Assembly (NCBI GenBank): GCA_002716825.1
Contig: PBCC01000033.1
Span: 1-38,963 of the forward strand
Reading direction: 5' to 3'
Length of the DNA stretch: 38,963 bases
Source: Halobacteriovorax sp.
GTDB taxonomy: Bacteria > Bdellovibrionota > Bacteriovoracia > Bacteriovoracales > Bacteriovoracaceae
Under the pieces are notes generated by a model. The model saw nothing but the letters and a program-made list of their open reading frames with translations. It had not been told where the DNA came from and made no database searches. Positions 1-9,644 of the stretch are shown here, one piece after another. The position numbers and the translations under genes were made by a program. How positions within the stretch are numbered: the stretch's first letter is position 1; every line of letters starts with the position of its first letter.

Positions 1-2264
1 AAAAAAGCTCCCTTCGTCGGAATAATAGGATTGTCTCTATAGTCCAGTGAAATCGACGGAGTAATACCACCAATTTGAAAGCTGTCTTGGTCCTTGGACT
101 CGGTTGCATCAAACTGACTAATGTCTTCGAACTGGTAACGAACAGATGTCGTTAAGTGATCACCAAATTGTTTTGTAAGTCGTGGACCAATTCTAAAGAT
201 ATCCGCATCAAAGCCAAAGAAGCGCTGCCTTTTAAAAGATGCTGAGAACTCAAACTCCCACTTGCTACCAATGACTTTAGGAAAAAGCCATGGATCCCTA
301 TAAGAAACTTCAGTCGAAAACTCTGGTTTCCTGTGACCCTCTTTCGATCTGCGTGAATCAAACTCATCAGTATTTAATCTAATGTTGGTCTGAGCTTTAA
401 AGCTGACCGTTCTATTCATTCCTTGAACATTATTATAGGCAAGTTGAAAACTAGCTTTTGGCCCAAGATCAGTTCTGTAGCCTGGTGCGATCTCACCAAG
501 ACCAAAGTTTCTCTCTTTGACCTCTATCAGAAAACTTAACCAGTATTGGTCTAGCTGTGATGACTGGGTCAAAAAGGGAGTGATATTAACATTTGCAAAT
601 AATCCTAGAGAGACGAGTCGGTCTCGCAAACGATTGATCGCACTGCTTGTTACTAAATCACCTTTGGCCAGATCAACTTCTCTTTCCACGACAACAGACT
701 TCGTCTGGGTATTACCAGTAACCAAAATTCCATCAAAGTAAGTCTTCTTTCCAAGCTCAAAAGGAATAACAATTTGAGCCGTTTGAAATGAACGACCATA
801 ACGAACAACTTTTGAGTCTCGAATTTGTGCAAATCTTGCAAAGAAGTATCCTTCTTCTCGCAATACCTCTAAGGCAGTATTCATATCAGATTCAACTTGC
901 GTTACATCAAGCGGCTGACCTTGTTTAAGTTTAATTCTATCTATAATTTTAAGCGAGAGATCCGCCGGTACTCCGGGAAACTCGATTCTTGAGATTTCGA
1001 CTTTTTGGTTTTCCAGAACAATATATCGTACATTTAATTTGTCATCAGATTCATTGTCAGCCCTTCTAATCTCCGGTGCTGTCACATTGGCCATCACAAA
1101 GCCACTTTTTAAATAGTTTCTTCTGAGCTTGTCCGAGAAATCGACAAAGAATTTTCGATCATAATAACCACGACAAACTAGCACTGAGCACTCTTGATCA
1201 ATAAGTTTATCGAATTCATTATTATCGATAAAATGATTTCCTTCGAGAGAAATAGACCCAAGTTTTGTTTTTTTCCTTTCTGTAATTTCAACATAAAACT
1301 CTGTTCGTCGCACTTCAAGCTTATCTACTGACTCGACAACTCTGATCTTGGTTGAAACTTTATAGTGCCCGACAGCATCATAAAGATCTTCAATTGAGGA
1401 TATGATTGTTTCATTGATTTGAGACGCACTACTGGATTTTGCTCTTTCTCTAATCTTATTTAGAATCTCGCCTCTGCCAAAGGCCTTCATGCCACTGAAG
1501 CTGAACAGATACTGCTTACCAAGCTTGGCCGAGATATTAAGGACATTTCCACCGTTTACTTGAATCAGTGCTGCCTCTATATCGGCTCCCCAAAATCCTT
1601 TTGTGAAAAACAATTGTTCAAGGCGCTCGGACGTTTTCTTGGCATCACTAGAGTTCCAAGTTGTGCTCATTAAGACTGAAAACTCTGTTAAAATCTCTGA
1701 CTCAAAAGCCTTTACATCACAATCTAAAACCATGCTCGAGATATAAATACCTTTTCCGGGATCAACTGCAATTTCCATTACAATTCCATCTTCAGAACTA
1801 GAAGTGCTGAAATTAACTTTGGAATTAGGGAAGCCACGATCGCTTAAATAATCTTTTATAATTCGTTCACTCTCAGGCAATTGATCAGCTTCATAGAAGC
1901 CGCTCTCTTTTAAGGGGAGAATAGTCTGTACCGGACTTAAATCTATGGAGCTCGTCAAATTATTAACTCTGACCTCGCTAATCCTCAGCTTTGGAACAAT
2001 AGTTAAGTTTAGTTTCCACTTTCCATTATTATCCTCTAAAAGCTTATAACTTAGCTTGTCGATACTTTGATCGAGCAATAGAAACTCAATTCCACTTTCA
2101 ATATCACTTCTCGAAGTCTTTCTCTCTAGAAGGTTTTGCGCTCTGACCTGCAATTCATCACAGCTTGTTTGAGCTGGACAGGTGACGCTAACGCTCTCAA
2201 CCTCAGCTGCAAATACAACTGAAGAAAGAGACAAGATAAATATGAGCGCTCTTAAAATGACCAT
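1..2264 (-). CDS. tamA: Omp85-family outer-membrane assembly protein, TamA/BamA-like (C-terminus beyond the window)
   Basis: Partial gene: it is open from an ATG at 2264 through the left edge, about 754 residues, with no stop. The N-terminus is a signal peptide (MVILRALIFILSLSSVVFA, then AE). About six POTRA-like repeats follow. The last is clearest near residues 500-560, with an FDGILVTGNTQTKSVVVERE segment and a later LGLFANVNI strand. The beta-barrel begins around residue 590. The last visible residues include LDYRDNPIIPTKGAF, matching the DxRDNPxxPTKG signature of Omp85 barrels. The family inserts or translocates proteins at the outer membrane. The start overlaps the end of tamB by 13 bp, and that pairing favours TamA over BamA. 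However, six POTRAs is more than the three of enterobacterial TamA, so a BamA-type assignment remains possible. I read the frame by hand over most of the window part and saw no stop. Confidence 0.88.
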   Translation of the reverse strand, partial: MVILRALIFILSLSSVVFAAEVESVSVTCPAQTSCDELQVRAQNLLERKTSRSDIESGIEFLLLDQSIDKLSYKLLEDNNGKWKLNLTIVPKLRISEVRVNNLTSSIDLSPVQTILPLKESGFYEADQLPESERIIKDYLSDRGFPNSKVNFSTSSSEDGIVMEIAVDPGKGIYISSMVLDCDVKAFESEILTEFSVLMSTTWNSSDAKKTSERLEQLFFTKGFWGADIEAALIQVNGGNVLNISAKLGKQYLFSFSGMKAFGRGEILNKIRERAKSSSASQINETIISSIEDLYDAVGHYKVSTKIRVVESVDKLEVRRTEFYVEITERKKTKLGSISLEGNHFIDNNEFDKLIDQECSVLVCRGYYDRKFFVDFSDKLRRNYLKSGFVMANVTAPEIRRADNESDDKLNVRYIVLENQKVEISRIEFPGVPADLSLKIIDRIKLKQGQPLDVTQVESDMNTALEVLREEGYFFARFAQIRDSKVVRYGRSFQTAQIVIPFELGKKTYFDGILVTGNTQTKSVVVEREVDLAKGDLVTSSAINRLRDRLVSLGLFANVNITPFLTQSSQLDQYWLSFLIEVKERNFGLGEIAPGYRTDLGPKASFQLAYNNVQGMNRTVSFKAQTNIRLNTDEFDSRRSKEGHRKPEFSTEVSYRDPWLFPKVIGSKWEFEFSASFKRQRFFGFDADIFRIGPRLTKQFGDHLTTSVRYQFEDISQFDATESKDQDSFQIGGITPSISLDYRDNPIIPTKGAF

Positions 2265-5200
2265 CTATACTTTACATCCGCACCAAGTGATTGAGTGCCC
2301 CCCTGGTTTTCTTCAACTGAGGACTTGATCTCATAGACCCCCTCTAAAGACCAGGCCCTGTTAAAATCGTAATTCACATTCATTTCTTGTTTCTGCTCTA
2401 CTTCTCCACCAAGCGTACTAGAGAAAGATACAGATGTCTTTTTGCCTACCTGACTTTGTACTCTTAACTTCGTTCCGGTTTTCAACCGTCGCGATCCTGA
2501 AGTATCGGAGCTTGCCTCCTCGATGAGATTTCCCTCTTCGCTAGAAAACTCAGGCGCAAGACTAACTTTCAGTCCGAGATTACTATCCAAGTCCCGTGTG
2601 AGCTGTAGTTGATCAAATAAGAAGCCACCCAAGCTCATCGTTGTAATACTTCTTCTATCTTCTTCATTTAAATTCCTGGAGATATCTGAAGTTATTCCTA
2701 GTGTTAAGAGTGAAACAATTTCATCTTGCGGAAGTGCCGGATCGGAACTTAAGACAATGTTCATTTGATCTGCAGCTCCGTTAACTAAAAGATCAATTGA
2801 GTAACCCGCAACACTCGCCCGTCCACTTAAATCAAGATTCGCTTTAGATGGACCATCCTCTTGTGCGAAGCTGACATTCGACTTAGACAGAACAAATTCA
2901 TGGCCCTTAAATGCAACCTTACTCTTCCCTGGAGACCCGTAAATTCGACCACCTATTCTAGGGGTCATGAGTTCACCATTAAGTTTTAAATTTGCACCGA
3001 GATTCAAGTCCATTAAGGGATTTTTCACTGCTATTGTATTATTACTAATAACCCCGACATCAATCTCCAAATACTGATTAATAAGACTCTGTGTTGTGTT
3101 AGGAATAAATCGCTCATAGCTGCTTCCTGTTTTAACTTCACCTAGATAAGTCCCAACATCGTCAATCAGATTAACTTGCTCTAACGAAACGTTACCTGCA
3201 AAAAGGTAAGGAGCTTTAGCACCAATGAGGCTTAACCTTGAGTCAAAAGTCACATTAGACCTATTAAAGAGAGGGTAAGTCACATCATTAAAACTCAGTC
3301 TAAGATCAACTGAAGGATAAGGAAATCTTACAGCGACTTTTCCCTTGAGCCCAAAGTCACCTCTTCCATATTTGCCAGATAAATCCTGAATTTTTATTTC
3401 ATTATTTTCTAATGCGATATCGAGAACCATTTCACTGAATTTTCCCGGAATATCTTTTAGTCTAAACTGAACATCACGGGCGTTGTGATTTATAAATGAC
3501 TTAACACCATCTTCGCTCCAGTCGACACTTAGCCGACCATCTAACGTTCCACTCATATCGACAAAGCGATCACTTACTAGCTCAAAAAATTCAGCAGGTA
3601 CTGTATATGAAGAAAACAGAGAGAAGTTTCCACCAAGATGCCCCTGTGCCTTGGCGAGAAACACCAGTTCACTTTCCGTTGAAGAAGTTAAACTCCAACC
3701 TTCAAAAACGCCCTGTTTTACCAAAAGCGGTGTTTTTTGTGACACACGAACATTTTTAGATTTGTACGAAAGTAGAACATCACGAATATCTAACTTAATA
3801 TCAGCAAGCTCAGGTTTAAGCGTTGGAAACGAAGCTTGCATTTGAAAGAAAGCTCGTCCATTCAATGTCGGCTCGTTCATGCGTACTGGTGCAAGTAAAC
3901 CCACAAGAGGCTTGATATTTGCTGCTGTAACATCAACTCTAACAAGGGCTGGTTTTTTAGTGTGATTCACAGGAATGAATGCTTCCAGTCTACCCAATCC
4001 TTCCATTAATTCGCCCTGGAAAGTCCATTCGCCCCTCGAGTAATAAGCATCTAGCTTTGAGTTTGCAACTCTTCGTCTTTTGATCGTCGAGTCTTGTAAG
4101 GAAAGTGTTGCGCGAAGTGAGTGGTCATTATCAATAATTCCACTTCCATACAGGTCGAGTTCAAGGTTACCTTCCAAAGAAAGTGGACTCAGCCTGTATG
4201 CATTAAAGGACATTAAGGACATTCCGCCCATCGAAAATTCATATTCTAGGTAGTTAGAGTCTGTATCCCAAATCAATTGACCTCTTCCATTTACGCCCTC
4301 GCGCCTCAAGTTAAGCTCTCGAATATTTAATCGTCCTGCATTCATTCGCAGCTTTGTGTTAAAGGCATCAAAGTATTCACCATAAAAACTTAACGATTCA
4401 CCATCTGCCTCAATATCAAGCTTCACCGGCCGATTATCAAAGTCGACACTTACTTTACCTTTGGTTGAGAATCTCGCTTGTAAATCTTTAGCATCAAGCA
4501 CGGCCTGAGGAACGATAGGCGCGATAATTTCTTTAAGATCTATAAACGTTGCCCTTGAAGCATCAAAGGAGATGGCCAAGGGGTAGGCCGTGGCTTTAAT
4601 GTCTAGATCAACGGCCCCTGTATACCTTGTGAATCCTTTTCGCCCTTCAATTTTAGGAAATGAAAGTTTGCTCGACTGAAGTGGCAATTGCCCTGTAAAG
4701 ATAATACTTCCAAGGTCGTAGCCGCTCACTTTTGTACCGGCCATTTTGCCATTAAAGTCAAAGACAACATTATCCCAGGTGCCATTAACACCAACACTTA
4801 GATCTCCTCTACCGGCCAACTCAACACTTGAAATCTTCTTTATTTCATCAAACGAAAATGAGTCACTAACAAGTGAAGCTTGAATTCCTTTTGTATTAAT
4901 CATGGCATTAGTAACCAAAACTGACTCACCCATATTTAAATCAGCTAGCAGCTGTAACTTGAAAGGCTCAAAGTCCAAGTCTAACTTTAGTTTCTTGGCA
5001 AAAACATTGGGGTGCGCTAGCAGGGGCTCACCTTTACCAAGCTCTAAAGAAAGATTCGCTATGCTCAAAGGTGTTTGATTTCGAATAACTAAACCACGCT
5101 TATTAAGATCAACATTGATCTTACCGCTCAGGTTCGCCCTGAAAGGTTTGAGCGTTTCCTGTAAAAAATGAAAAACTGTACTTGTTGGCAGATCAGTTAA

Positions 5201-6271
5201 AGTAACAATCATGTTTTTCAACTCTAAGTCTGCAGGTTCTCCAGAGAGAGATACAGGTTGATTGATCTGTATCTCCGCTGTTCCAACACCATCTGTTACG
5301 TTGGCGCTTCCAATAATTATAGTATCTGGTGTTACCTCTGCGCTAAGGCTTACTTTTTTAGCATTCAGAAACTTACTAGAGAGTTCCTCAATATTTGCTA
5401 ACACTTTTGCCTTGGGCATTATCACCGGACCAGATAGCTCTACGGCCAACGAAACATATGATTCAAATAGCGGATCAACTTTTTCAAATCCAGGAATCCA
5501 TTTTGTAAATGAATCATCTGGCCCACTTGTTACAATTTTCACCTCATCAAAAACGACCTCTGGATAAAAGTGGATATTCCCTCCACCTTCAAGGTTTGCG
5601 AGACCTTTTTGTATTGATAGCTTCTTTAATGTTGCACCTTTTGCCCCAAGGCTAACATCCACAAAAAAGGATTCAGGAAGAAGCTCTGGGTCAATAGATT
5701 CAAGCTCTACTCTATCGACTTGCGCCTTTAGGTGTAAGTCTTCATCTACAAACAAATGGGCATCTGATACAAATACCTTTTGCTCATTAAGGTTTAAGCG
5801 AATATTGCTTAACTTTAAGTTTTGAATTTGTATTGGTGCGTTTACAAGCTTTGAAAAGTTCTTATTCCATTCATCACGAAGCAAGTTAAGTTTCTCTTTG
5901 AAGGCAGTCTCATTTTTAATTTTTTGCGCCGAGCTTTCATACTTTACATGACCCTGAGAAAGTTGAACCTCTTCAATATAAACATCACTCTTGAAAGCAT
6001 TTTGCAGTCCATAATTGACGGCTATATAGGAAAACTCGAGATCAATTTCATCATGTTTAAACTGAACATCTTCAAGCTGCATCCCGAAAGGAAAGAGCTC
6101 CATTCGAATCTGACCAATTTTTATTTCGCCACCAATATCTCGGGCGATATACTTACTCAATCTTTTTGATACGAAGTTTGAAAACTGACTACTATGTAAG
6201 ACTTCTCTTACCGTTATAAAGGCAAATGCAACTAGTGCAAGATAGACAAGAGCAAAGCGATTAATTTTCAC
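2252..6271 (-). CDS. tamB: TamB / DUF490-type AsmA-like translocation and assembly protein
   Basis: A 1339-residue protein with one N-terminal membrane anchor (about residues 7-25) and a long repetitive body. The body is rich in alternating beta-strand motifs typical of AsmA/TamB proteins, which form a periplasm-spanning hydrophobic groove for lipid or outer-membrane protein traffic. The start region (IGGEIKIGQIRMELFPFGMQLEDVQF) has the usual AsmA-like layout. The last ~350 residues resemble the TamB (DUF490) domain: IGGRIYGSPGKSKVAFKGHEF, then a stretch like SSDPALPQDEIVSLLTLG, and a barrel-like ending with a final aromatic (YRWSF). Length is close to E. coli TamB (about 1260). The ATG overlaps the upstream TPR gene by 4 bp, and the 3' end overlaps the Omp85 gene, so all three are probably translated from one message. 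Confidence 0.9.
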   Translation of the reverse strand: MKINRFALVYLALVAFAFITVREVLHSSQFSNFVSKRLSKYIARDIGGEIKIGQIRMELFPFGMQLEDVQFKHDEIDLEFSYIAVNYGLQNAFKSDVYIEEVQLSQGHVKYESSAQKIKNETAFKEKLNLLRDEWNKNFSKLVNAPIQIQNLKLSNIRLNLNEQKVFVSDAHLFVDEDLHLKAQVDRVELESIDPELLPESFFVDVSLGAKGATLKKLSIQKGLANLEGGGNIHFYPEVVFDEVKIVTSGPDDSFTKWIPGFEKVDPLFESYVSLAVELSGPVIMPKAKVLANIEELSSKFLNAKKVSLSAEVTPDTIIIGSANVTDGVGTAEIQINQPVSLSGEPADLELKNMIVTLTDLPTSTVFHFLQETLKPFRANLSGKINVDLNKRGLVIRNQTPLSIANLSLELGKGEPLLAHPNVFAKKLKLDLDFEPFKLQLLADLNMGESVLVTNAMINTKGIQASLVSDSFSFDEIKKISSVELAGRGDLSVGVNGTWDNVVFDFNGKMAGTKVSGYDLGSIIFTGQLPLQSSKLSFPKIEGRKGFTRYTGAVDLDIKATAYPLAISFDASRATFIDLKEIIAPIVPQAVLDAKDLQARFSTKGKVSVDFDNRPVKLDIEADGESLSFYGEYFDAFNTKLRMNAGRLNIRELNLRREGVNGRGQLIWDTDSNYLEYEFSMGGMSLMSFNAYRLSPLSLEGNLELDLYGSGIIDNDHSLRATLSLQDSTIKRRRVANSKLDAYYSRGEWTFQGELMEGLGRLEAFIPVNHTKKPALVRVDVTAANIKPLVGLLAPVRMNEPTLNGRAFFQMQASFPTLKPELADIKLDIRDVLLSYKSKNVRVSQKTPLLVKQGVFEGWSLTSSTESELVFLAKAQGHLGGNFSLFSSYTVPAEFFELVSDRFVDMSGTLDGRLSVDWSEDGVKSFINHNARDVQFRLKDIPGKFSEMVLDIALENNEIKIQDLSGKYGRGDFGLKGKVAVRFPYPSVDLRLSFNDVTYPLFNRSNVTFDSRLSLIGAKAPYLFAGNVSLEQVNLIDDVGTYLGEVKTGSSYERFIPNTTQSLINQYLEIDVGVISNNTIAVKNPLMDLNLGANLKLNGELMTPRIGGRIYGSPGKSKVAFKGHEFVLSKSNVSFAQEDGPSKANLDLSGRASVAGYSIDLLVNGAADQMNIVLSSDPALPQDEIVSLLTLGITSDISRNLNEEDRRSITTMSLGGFLFDQLQLTRDLDSNLGLKVSLAPEFSSEEGNLIEEASSDTSGSRRLKTGTKLRVQSQVGKKTSVSFSSTLGGEVEQKQEMNVNYDFNRAWSLEGVYEIKSSVEENQGGTQSLGADVKYRWSF

Positions 6272-7803
6272 CTTTGCTCCAACAACGATATTTTATATTT
6301 GGTGAGACGATAGTTTTCATTGCTTTCAAGAATCTTTTTATATACTCGTAGCGCCTCTTTTACTTTTCCCAAGTGCTCCAAGCTTTCGGCGCAAAGATAG
6401 AGAGCTTCATTAAGCTCATTTTGATCCAACACACAAGATTCGATTAATGATTCAGCTATCACTTTTGCTTGATTATAGTTTCCAATTTCAAAGTAACAGC
6501 GCGCCTTTAGGTAAGAGCCGTCTTTAAATGCCTCAACACTCATCTCTAATACTTTTTCTAACAATTCTATGCAGGCTTCAAATTCTCGAGCTTGTATGAG
6601 GGCGACACTATAGTCCCTATAGTTTTTCACCAGTTCGGGTCTTGAAATTGACTTCCATGAAAATGTCATCGCAGGCTTCGAATCTACTTTTTTTCCTACA
6701 TATGAATCAATTTCAGCCAATGTCGAGATTACGGCATCCCAACTACTCTTGAGTGCATCTGACTTCTCTAGGCTAGGTTTATTCCCAAATACATTTTCAA
6801 ATTTCTGATTACTAGGATCAAGTCTGCGCAACTCTTTTTCGAGCCTCTTAGCATCATCTTTCTTGTTTTGATTAAGAAGAAATGAAATTCTATTTTCAAG
6901 GGTCTTAATCTGTTCAAACAGTGATCTTTCCTCTTCAGCAAATAGATCTTCGCCGAGGTCGATTTCGACATCAATCTCTTCAGGCGGCTCCACCGAGAGA
7001 GAGCGCTTAAATGCCGAATCAATCCAAGCAATCTCCGGTAACTCAACTTTAAGCCCTGAGTTTTCTTTGAGGAAATAACCTATATGCGTTGAATCTGTTC
7101 TGATGAAATACTTTACAACCTCTTGCAAGAGGGCTTGATTGGTTCCGTGTATCATGAATGCTTCATAGATTTTTTTTATAAATAGCCTTCTATGCTTTTC
7201 ATCATTCGTTAAGTGTCCTGATATCTCTTCAACGGCCTCAATGCTTTCTTCCCACGGAGCATCTTTTATAAAGTCGTTCGTATACGATCTCTTATCTTTG
7301 GTTTTAATTACGCTTTCAATATCTCCCTCTATGATAGAGATATTGAGTCTAATTTCACTTTCAACTTTTTTCAGTAAATTAAAGTCATGCAATAGCTTTG
7401 CTATTTGTTCTAGTTGAACAACATTCTTCTGTTGTATCTTCTTGGGTAAACTTTCTTGTAACTGAATGCGGAGGTTTTCTATTTCACCTTCACTGGCCAA
7501 TGATTTAATTAGACCATACAGATCTTCCCAACAATCATCTTCGATGAGGATTTTTCTATAAATAACTTTGGCTTTAGCATGGCGATTGACTGCACTATAT
7601 GATGCTGCCAATCTTCTTAAGATTATTAGCTTTTGATCGCGCGAGGCATGATCTCTTTGCATCGCTTCGAGTGCGAGTTCGCCTAGTTGTATGATTTCTA
7701 GTTCGTTAAGTGGCTGTGAATTATATGCGGATACAACTCCGCCTATCACTTCTTGAAAGCGACTTTGTTCAAAAGCCTTTTTTAGAGGAACGTAAACGCT
7801 CAC
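6268..7803 (-). CDS. TPR-repeat protein encoded directly before tamB
   Basis: 511 residues, probably cytoplasmic: no signal peptide or membrane segment is visible. The N-terminal half is helical and TPR-like. Residues around 295-340 form a charged predicted coiled coil (acidic run IDVEIDLGEDLFAEEE, then LENRISFLLNQNKKDDAKRLEKEL). The last ~120 residues hold clear TPR units (SVALIQAREFEACIELLEKVLE; ARCYFEIGNYNQAKVIAESL; ALYLCAESLEHLGKVKEALRVYKKIL). The start is a GTG at 7803 with GGAG seven bases upstream. The gene follows accC after 47 bp and overlaps tamB by 4 bp. Its position suggests a scaffold linked to envelope assembly, but no function is shown by sequence. A small imperfect hairpin (CCACGC/GCGCGG) lies in the gap next to its ribosome-binding site. 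Confidence 0.82.
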   Translation of the reverse strand: MSVYVPLKKAFEQSRFQEVIGGVVSAYNSQPLNELEIIQLGELALEAMQRDHASRDQKLIILRRLAASYSAVNRHAKAKVIYRKILIEDDCWEDLYGLIKSLASEGEIENLRIQLQESLPKKIQQKNVVQLEQIAKLLHDFNLLKKVESEIRLNISIIEGDIESVIKTKDKRSYTNDFIKDAPWEESIEAVEEISGHLTNDEKHRRLFIKKIYEAFMIHGTNQALLQEVVKYFIRTDSTHIGYFLKENSGLKVELPEIAWIDSAFKRSLSVEPPEEIDVEIDLGEDLFAEEERSLFEQIKTLENRISFLLNQNKKDDAKRLEKELRRLDPSNQKFENVFGNKPSLEKSDALKSSWDAVISTLAEIDSYVGKKVDSKPAMTFSWKSISRPELVKNYRDYSVALIQAREFEACIELLEKVLEMSVEAFKDGSYLKARCYFEIGNYNQAKVIAESLIESCVLDQNELNEALYLCAESLEHLGKVKEALRVYKKILESNENYRLTKYKISLLEQR

Positions 7804-7850
7804 TTACACTCTCCGCGCCAAGCGTGGAATTGTACGCTATCCCTCTAATT

Positions 7851-9194
7851 TTACTTGAATTTGGTGGTTAAAAAGTGTGTGGCGTAATTATTGCCGACGA
7901 AATCTTTGTGATTGATTATTGAAAGGTGGAGTTTTTTATTTGTTTTAATTCCTTCAATAACCATCTCATTTAGTGCGCGATTCATGCGCTTAATACATTC
8001 TTCTCTGGTAGGGGCAGATACTATAATTTTCGCTAACATAGAGTCGTAGAATGGGGGCACTTTATATCCCGAATAAATAAAGTCATCTATTCGTACGCCG
8101 ATTCCTGCTGGACGATGATAGTGATCGATCTGCCCAGGGCACGGCATAGAGGTTTCTGGATCTTCAGCGTTGATACGACACTCCATTGTGTGCCCGCGAA
8201 AACTAATATCTTCTTGTTTAATTGTAAGCTTCTCGCCTTCGGCGACTCTGATTTGCCATGAGATCAAATCGATTCCAGTTCGCTCTTCGGTAACGGGATG
8301 CTCTACTTGAATACGCGTATTCATCTCCATGAAGTAAAATTTATCTTCATCTTGATCGTATAAAAACTCTACCGTTCCAACGCTGTCGTAATTTACGTGC
8401 TTAGCGAGGTTAACAGCAGCATCACAAACTTCTTTTCTTTTCTCAGGTGAAATAACCGGACAAGGGCTTTCTTCAATTAATTTTTGAAAGCGTCGCTGAA
8501 CGGTGCAATCGCGCTCGCCCAAATGAATGACATTACCATGCTTATCACCCAAAACTTGAACTTCAACGTGTCTTGGATTAACGATATACTTTTAAAAAAA
8601 TAAAGTATCATCTCCAAATCCTGCAAGTGCTTCGGTCTTGAGTCGTCTCGTTGTTGGAATTAAGTCCTCAATTTCATCGACTCGCTTCATGCCACGACCG
8701 CCACCACCGGCCGATGCCTTAACTAGAACAGGAAAACCCATATTCTTTGCATCTTCTAGAATTTGCTCGTCAGTTCGAGTGTTTACTAAAATTGGCTTTA
8801 AAACCGGAAGACCCGCTTTTTCCGCAATTTTCTTTGAGAGAATCTTATCTCCCATTTTTTCAATCGCTTCCAGATTGGGGCCAATAAAGGTAATTCCCCA
8901 CTTTTCGCACATTTTTGCGAACTCTCTATTCTCCGATAGAAAACCAAATCCAGGATGAACCGCATCAGCTTCAGTTATTTCGGCAGCCGATAAAATAGCT
9001 GGAATATTAAGATAACTTTGAGAGCTTTTAGCAGGACCGATACAAACTGATTCGTCTGCAAGTTTTACATGGAGCGAAGACTCGTCAGCAACACTGTGAA
9101 CGCTGACAGTGGCAATGCCTAGCTCTTTGCAACTTCTCACAACTCTAACGGCAATCTCACCGCGATTGGCTATAAGTATTTTTTTAAACTTCAC
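7851..9194 (-). pseudogene. accC: Biotin carboxylase subunit of acetyl-CoA carboxylase, interrupted by an in-frame TAA
   Basis: The reading frame is 447 codons, matching the ~449-residue family length, but codon 201 is TAA (bases 8592-8594). The N-terminal half carries the biotin-carboxylase N domain (KILIANRGEIAVRVVRSCKE) and the ATP-grasp glycine loop KASAGGGGRGMK. The C-terminal half continues in the same frame with KYIVNPRHVEVQVL, ERDCTVQRR, FMEMNTRIQVEHPVTE, ECRINAEDP and YDSMLAKI. All are conserved catalytic or ATP/biotin-site motifs. The stop replaces the Glu of the family motif (M/F)EK(Y/F)xxNPRH; GAA to TAA is one substitution. It is not a frameshift, because both halves share one phase. 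The gene starts 2 bp after accB. It could be a consensus error after a run of six T, a real nonsense mutation, or read-through. Because the flanks are undecayed, an error or a very recent event is most likely. Confidence 0.85.
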
Positions 9195-9196
9195 AA

Positions 9197-9640
9197 TTAA
9201 GCCTTATTTGGTTTAACGCGAAAGAGCACTTGGCCAAACTCGACGTAAGTCTCATTTTCGGCACAGATCTCAACGATTTCACCTGAGATATCAGACTCAA
9301 TTTCGTTCATGATCTTCATCGCCTCAACGATACAAAGAACTTTTCCAGGCGCTATTGAATCACCTTCTTTAATGTAAACATCTGAATCAGGCGAAGCTGA
9401 ACGATAGAATGTTCCAACAAATGGCGAAGTGATTTCTTTCAAATTTCCAGCAGGTTTAGCTGCTGCAACTGCAGCTGCAACAGGAGCTTGAACTGGCGCA
9501 TGATGTGATACACCGGAAACAACTTGAGGCTCTCCAGCAAATGAAACAGCGAACTTTTCTTCGCCTTTTTCATACTCGAGCTTTGTAACACCAGCTTTTT
9601 TGGCCAGCTCAATAAATTCTTGTAATTTTCCAAAAGACAT
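9197..9640 (-). CDS. accB: Biotin carboxyl carrier protein of acetyl-CoA carboxylase
   Basis: 147 residues. It carries biotin between the carboxylase and carboxyltransferase in the first step of fatty-acid synthesis. The layout is typical: an N-terminal helical segment (about 1-35), a flexible Ala/Pro-rich linker (about 45-65) and a C-terminal biotinyl domain. The biotinylation motif EAMKIMNEIE has the acceptor lysine at about residue 109. The start is the ATG at 9640, four bases after the efp stop, because AAAGG sits about 8 bases upstream. An upstream in-frame start would run into efp and adds residues not found in the family. It is followed 2 bp later by accC. Confidence 0.96.
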   Translation of the reverse strand: MSFGKLQEFIELAKKAGVTKLEYEKGEEKFAVSFAGEPQVVSGVSHHAPVQAPVAAAVAAAKPAGNLKEITSPFVGTFYRSASPDSDVYIKEGDSIAPGKVLCIVEAMKIMNEIESDISGEIVEICAENETYVEFGQVLFRVKPNKA

Positions 9641-9644
9641 AGAA

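Noticed and set aside
5262-5567. Plus-strand open frames opposite tamB
   Set aside because: These are shadows of the tamB coding sequence, without start signals or recognisable domains.
7804-7850. Terminator between accC and the TPR gene
   Set aside because: The hairpin is imperfect and no T-run follows; it lies next to a ribosome-binding site.
8552-8594. Frameshift in accC
   Set aside because: The two halves are in the same phase; a single substituted base in one codon (TAA for GAA) explains the break.
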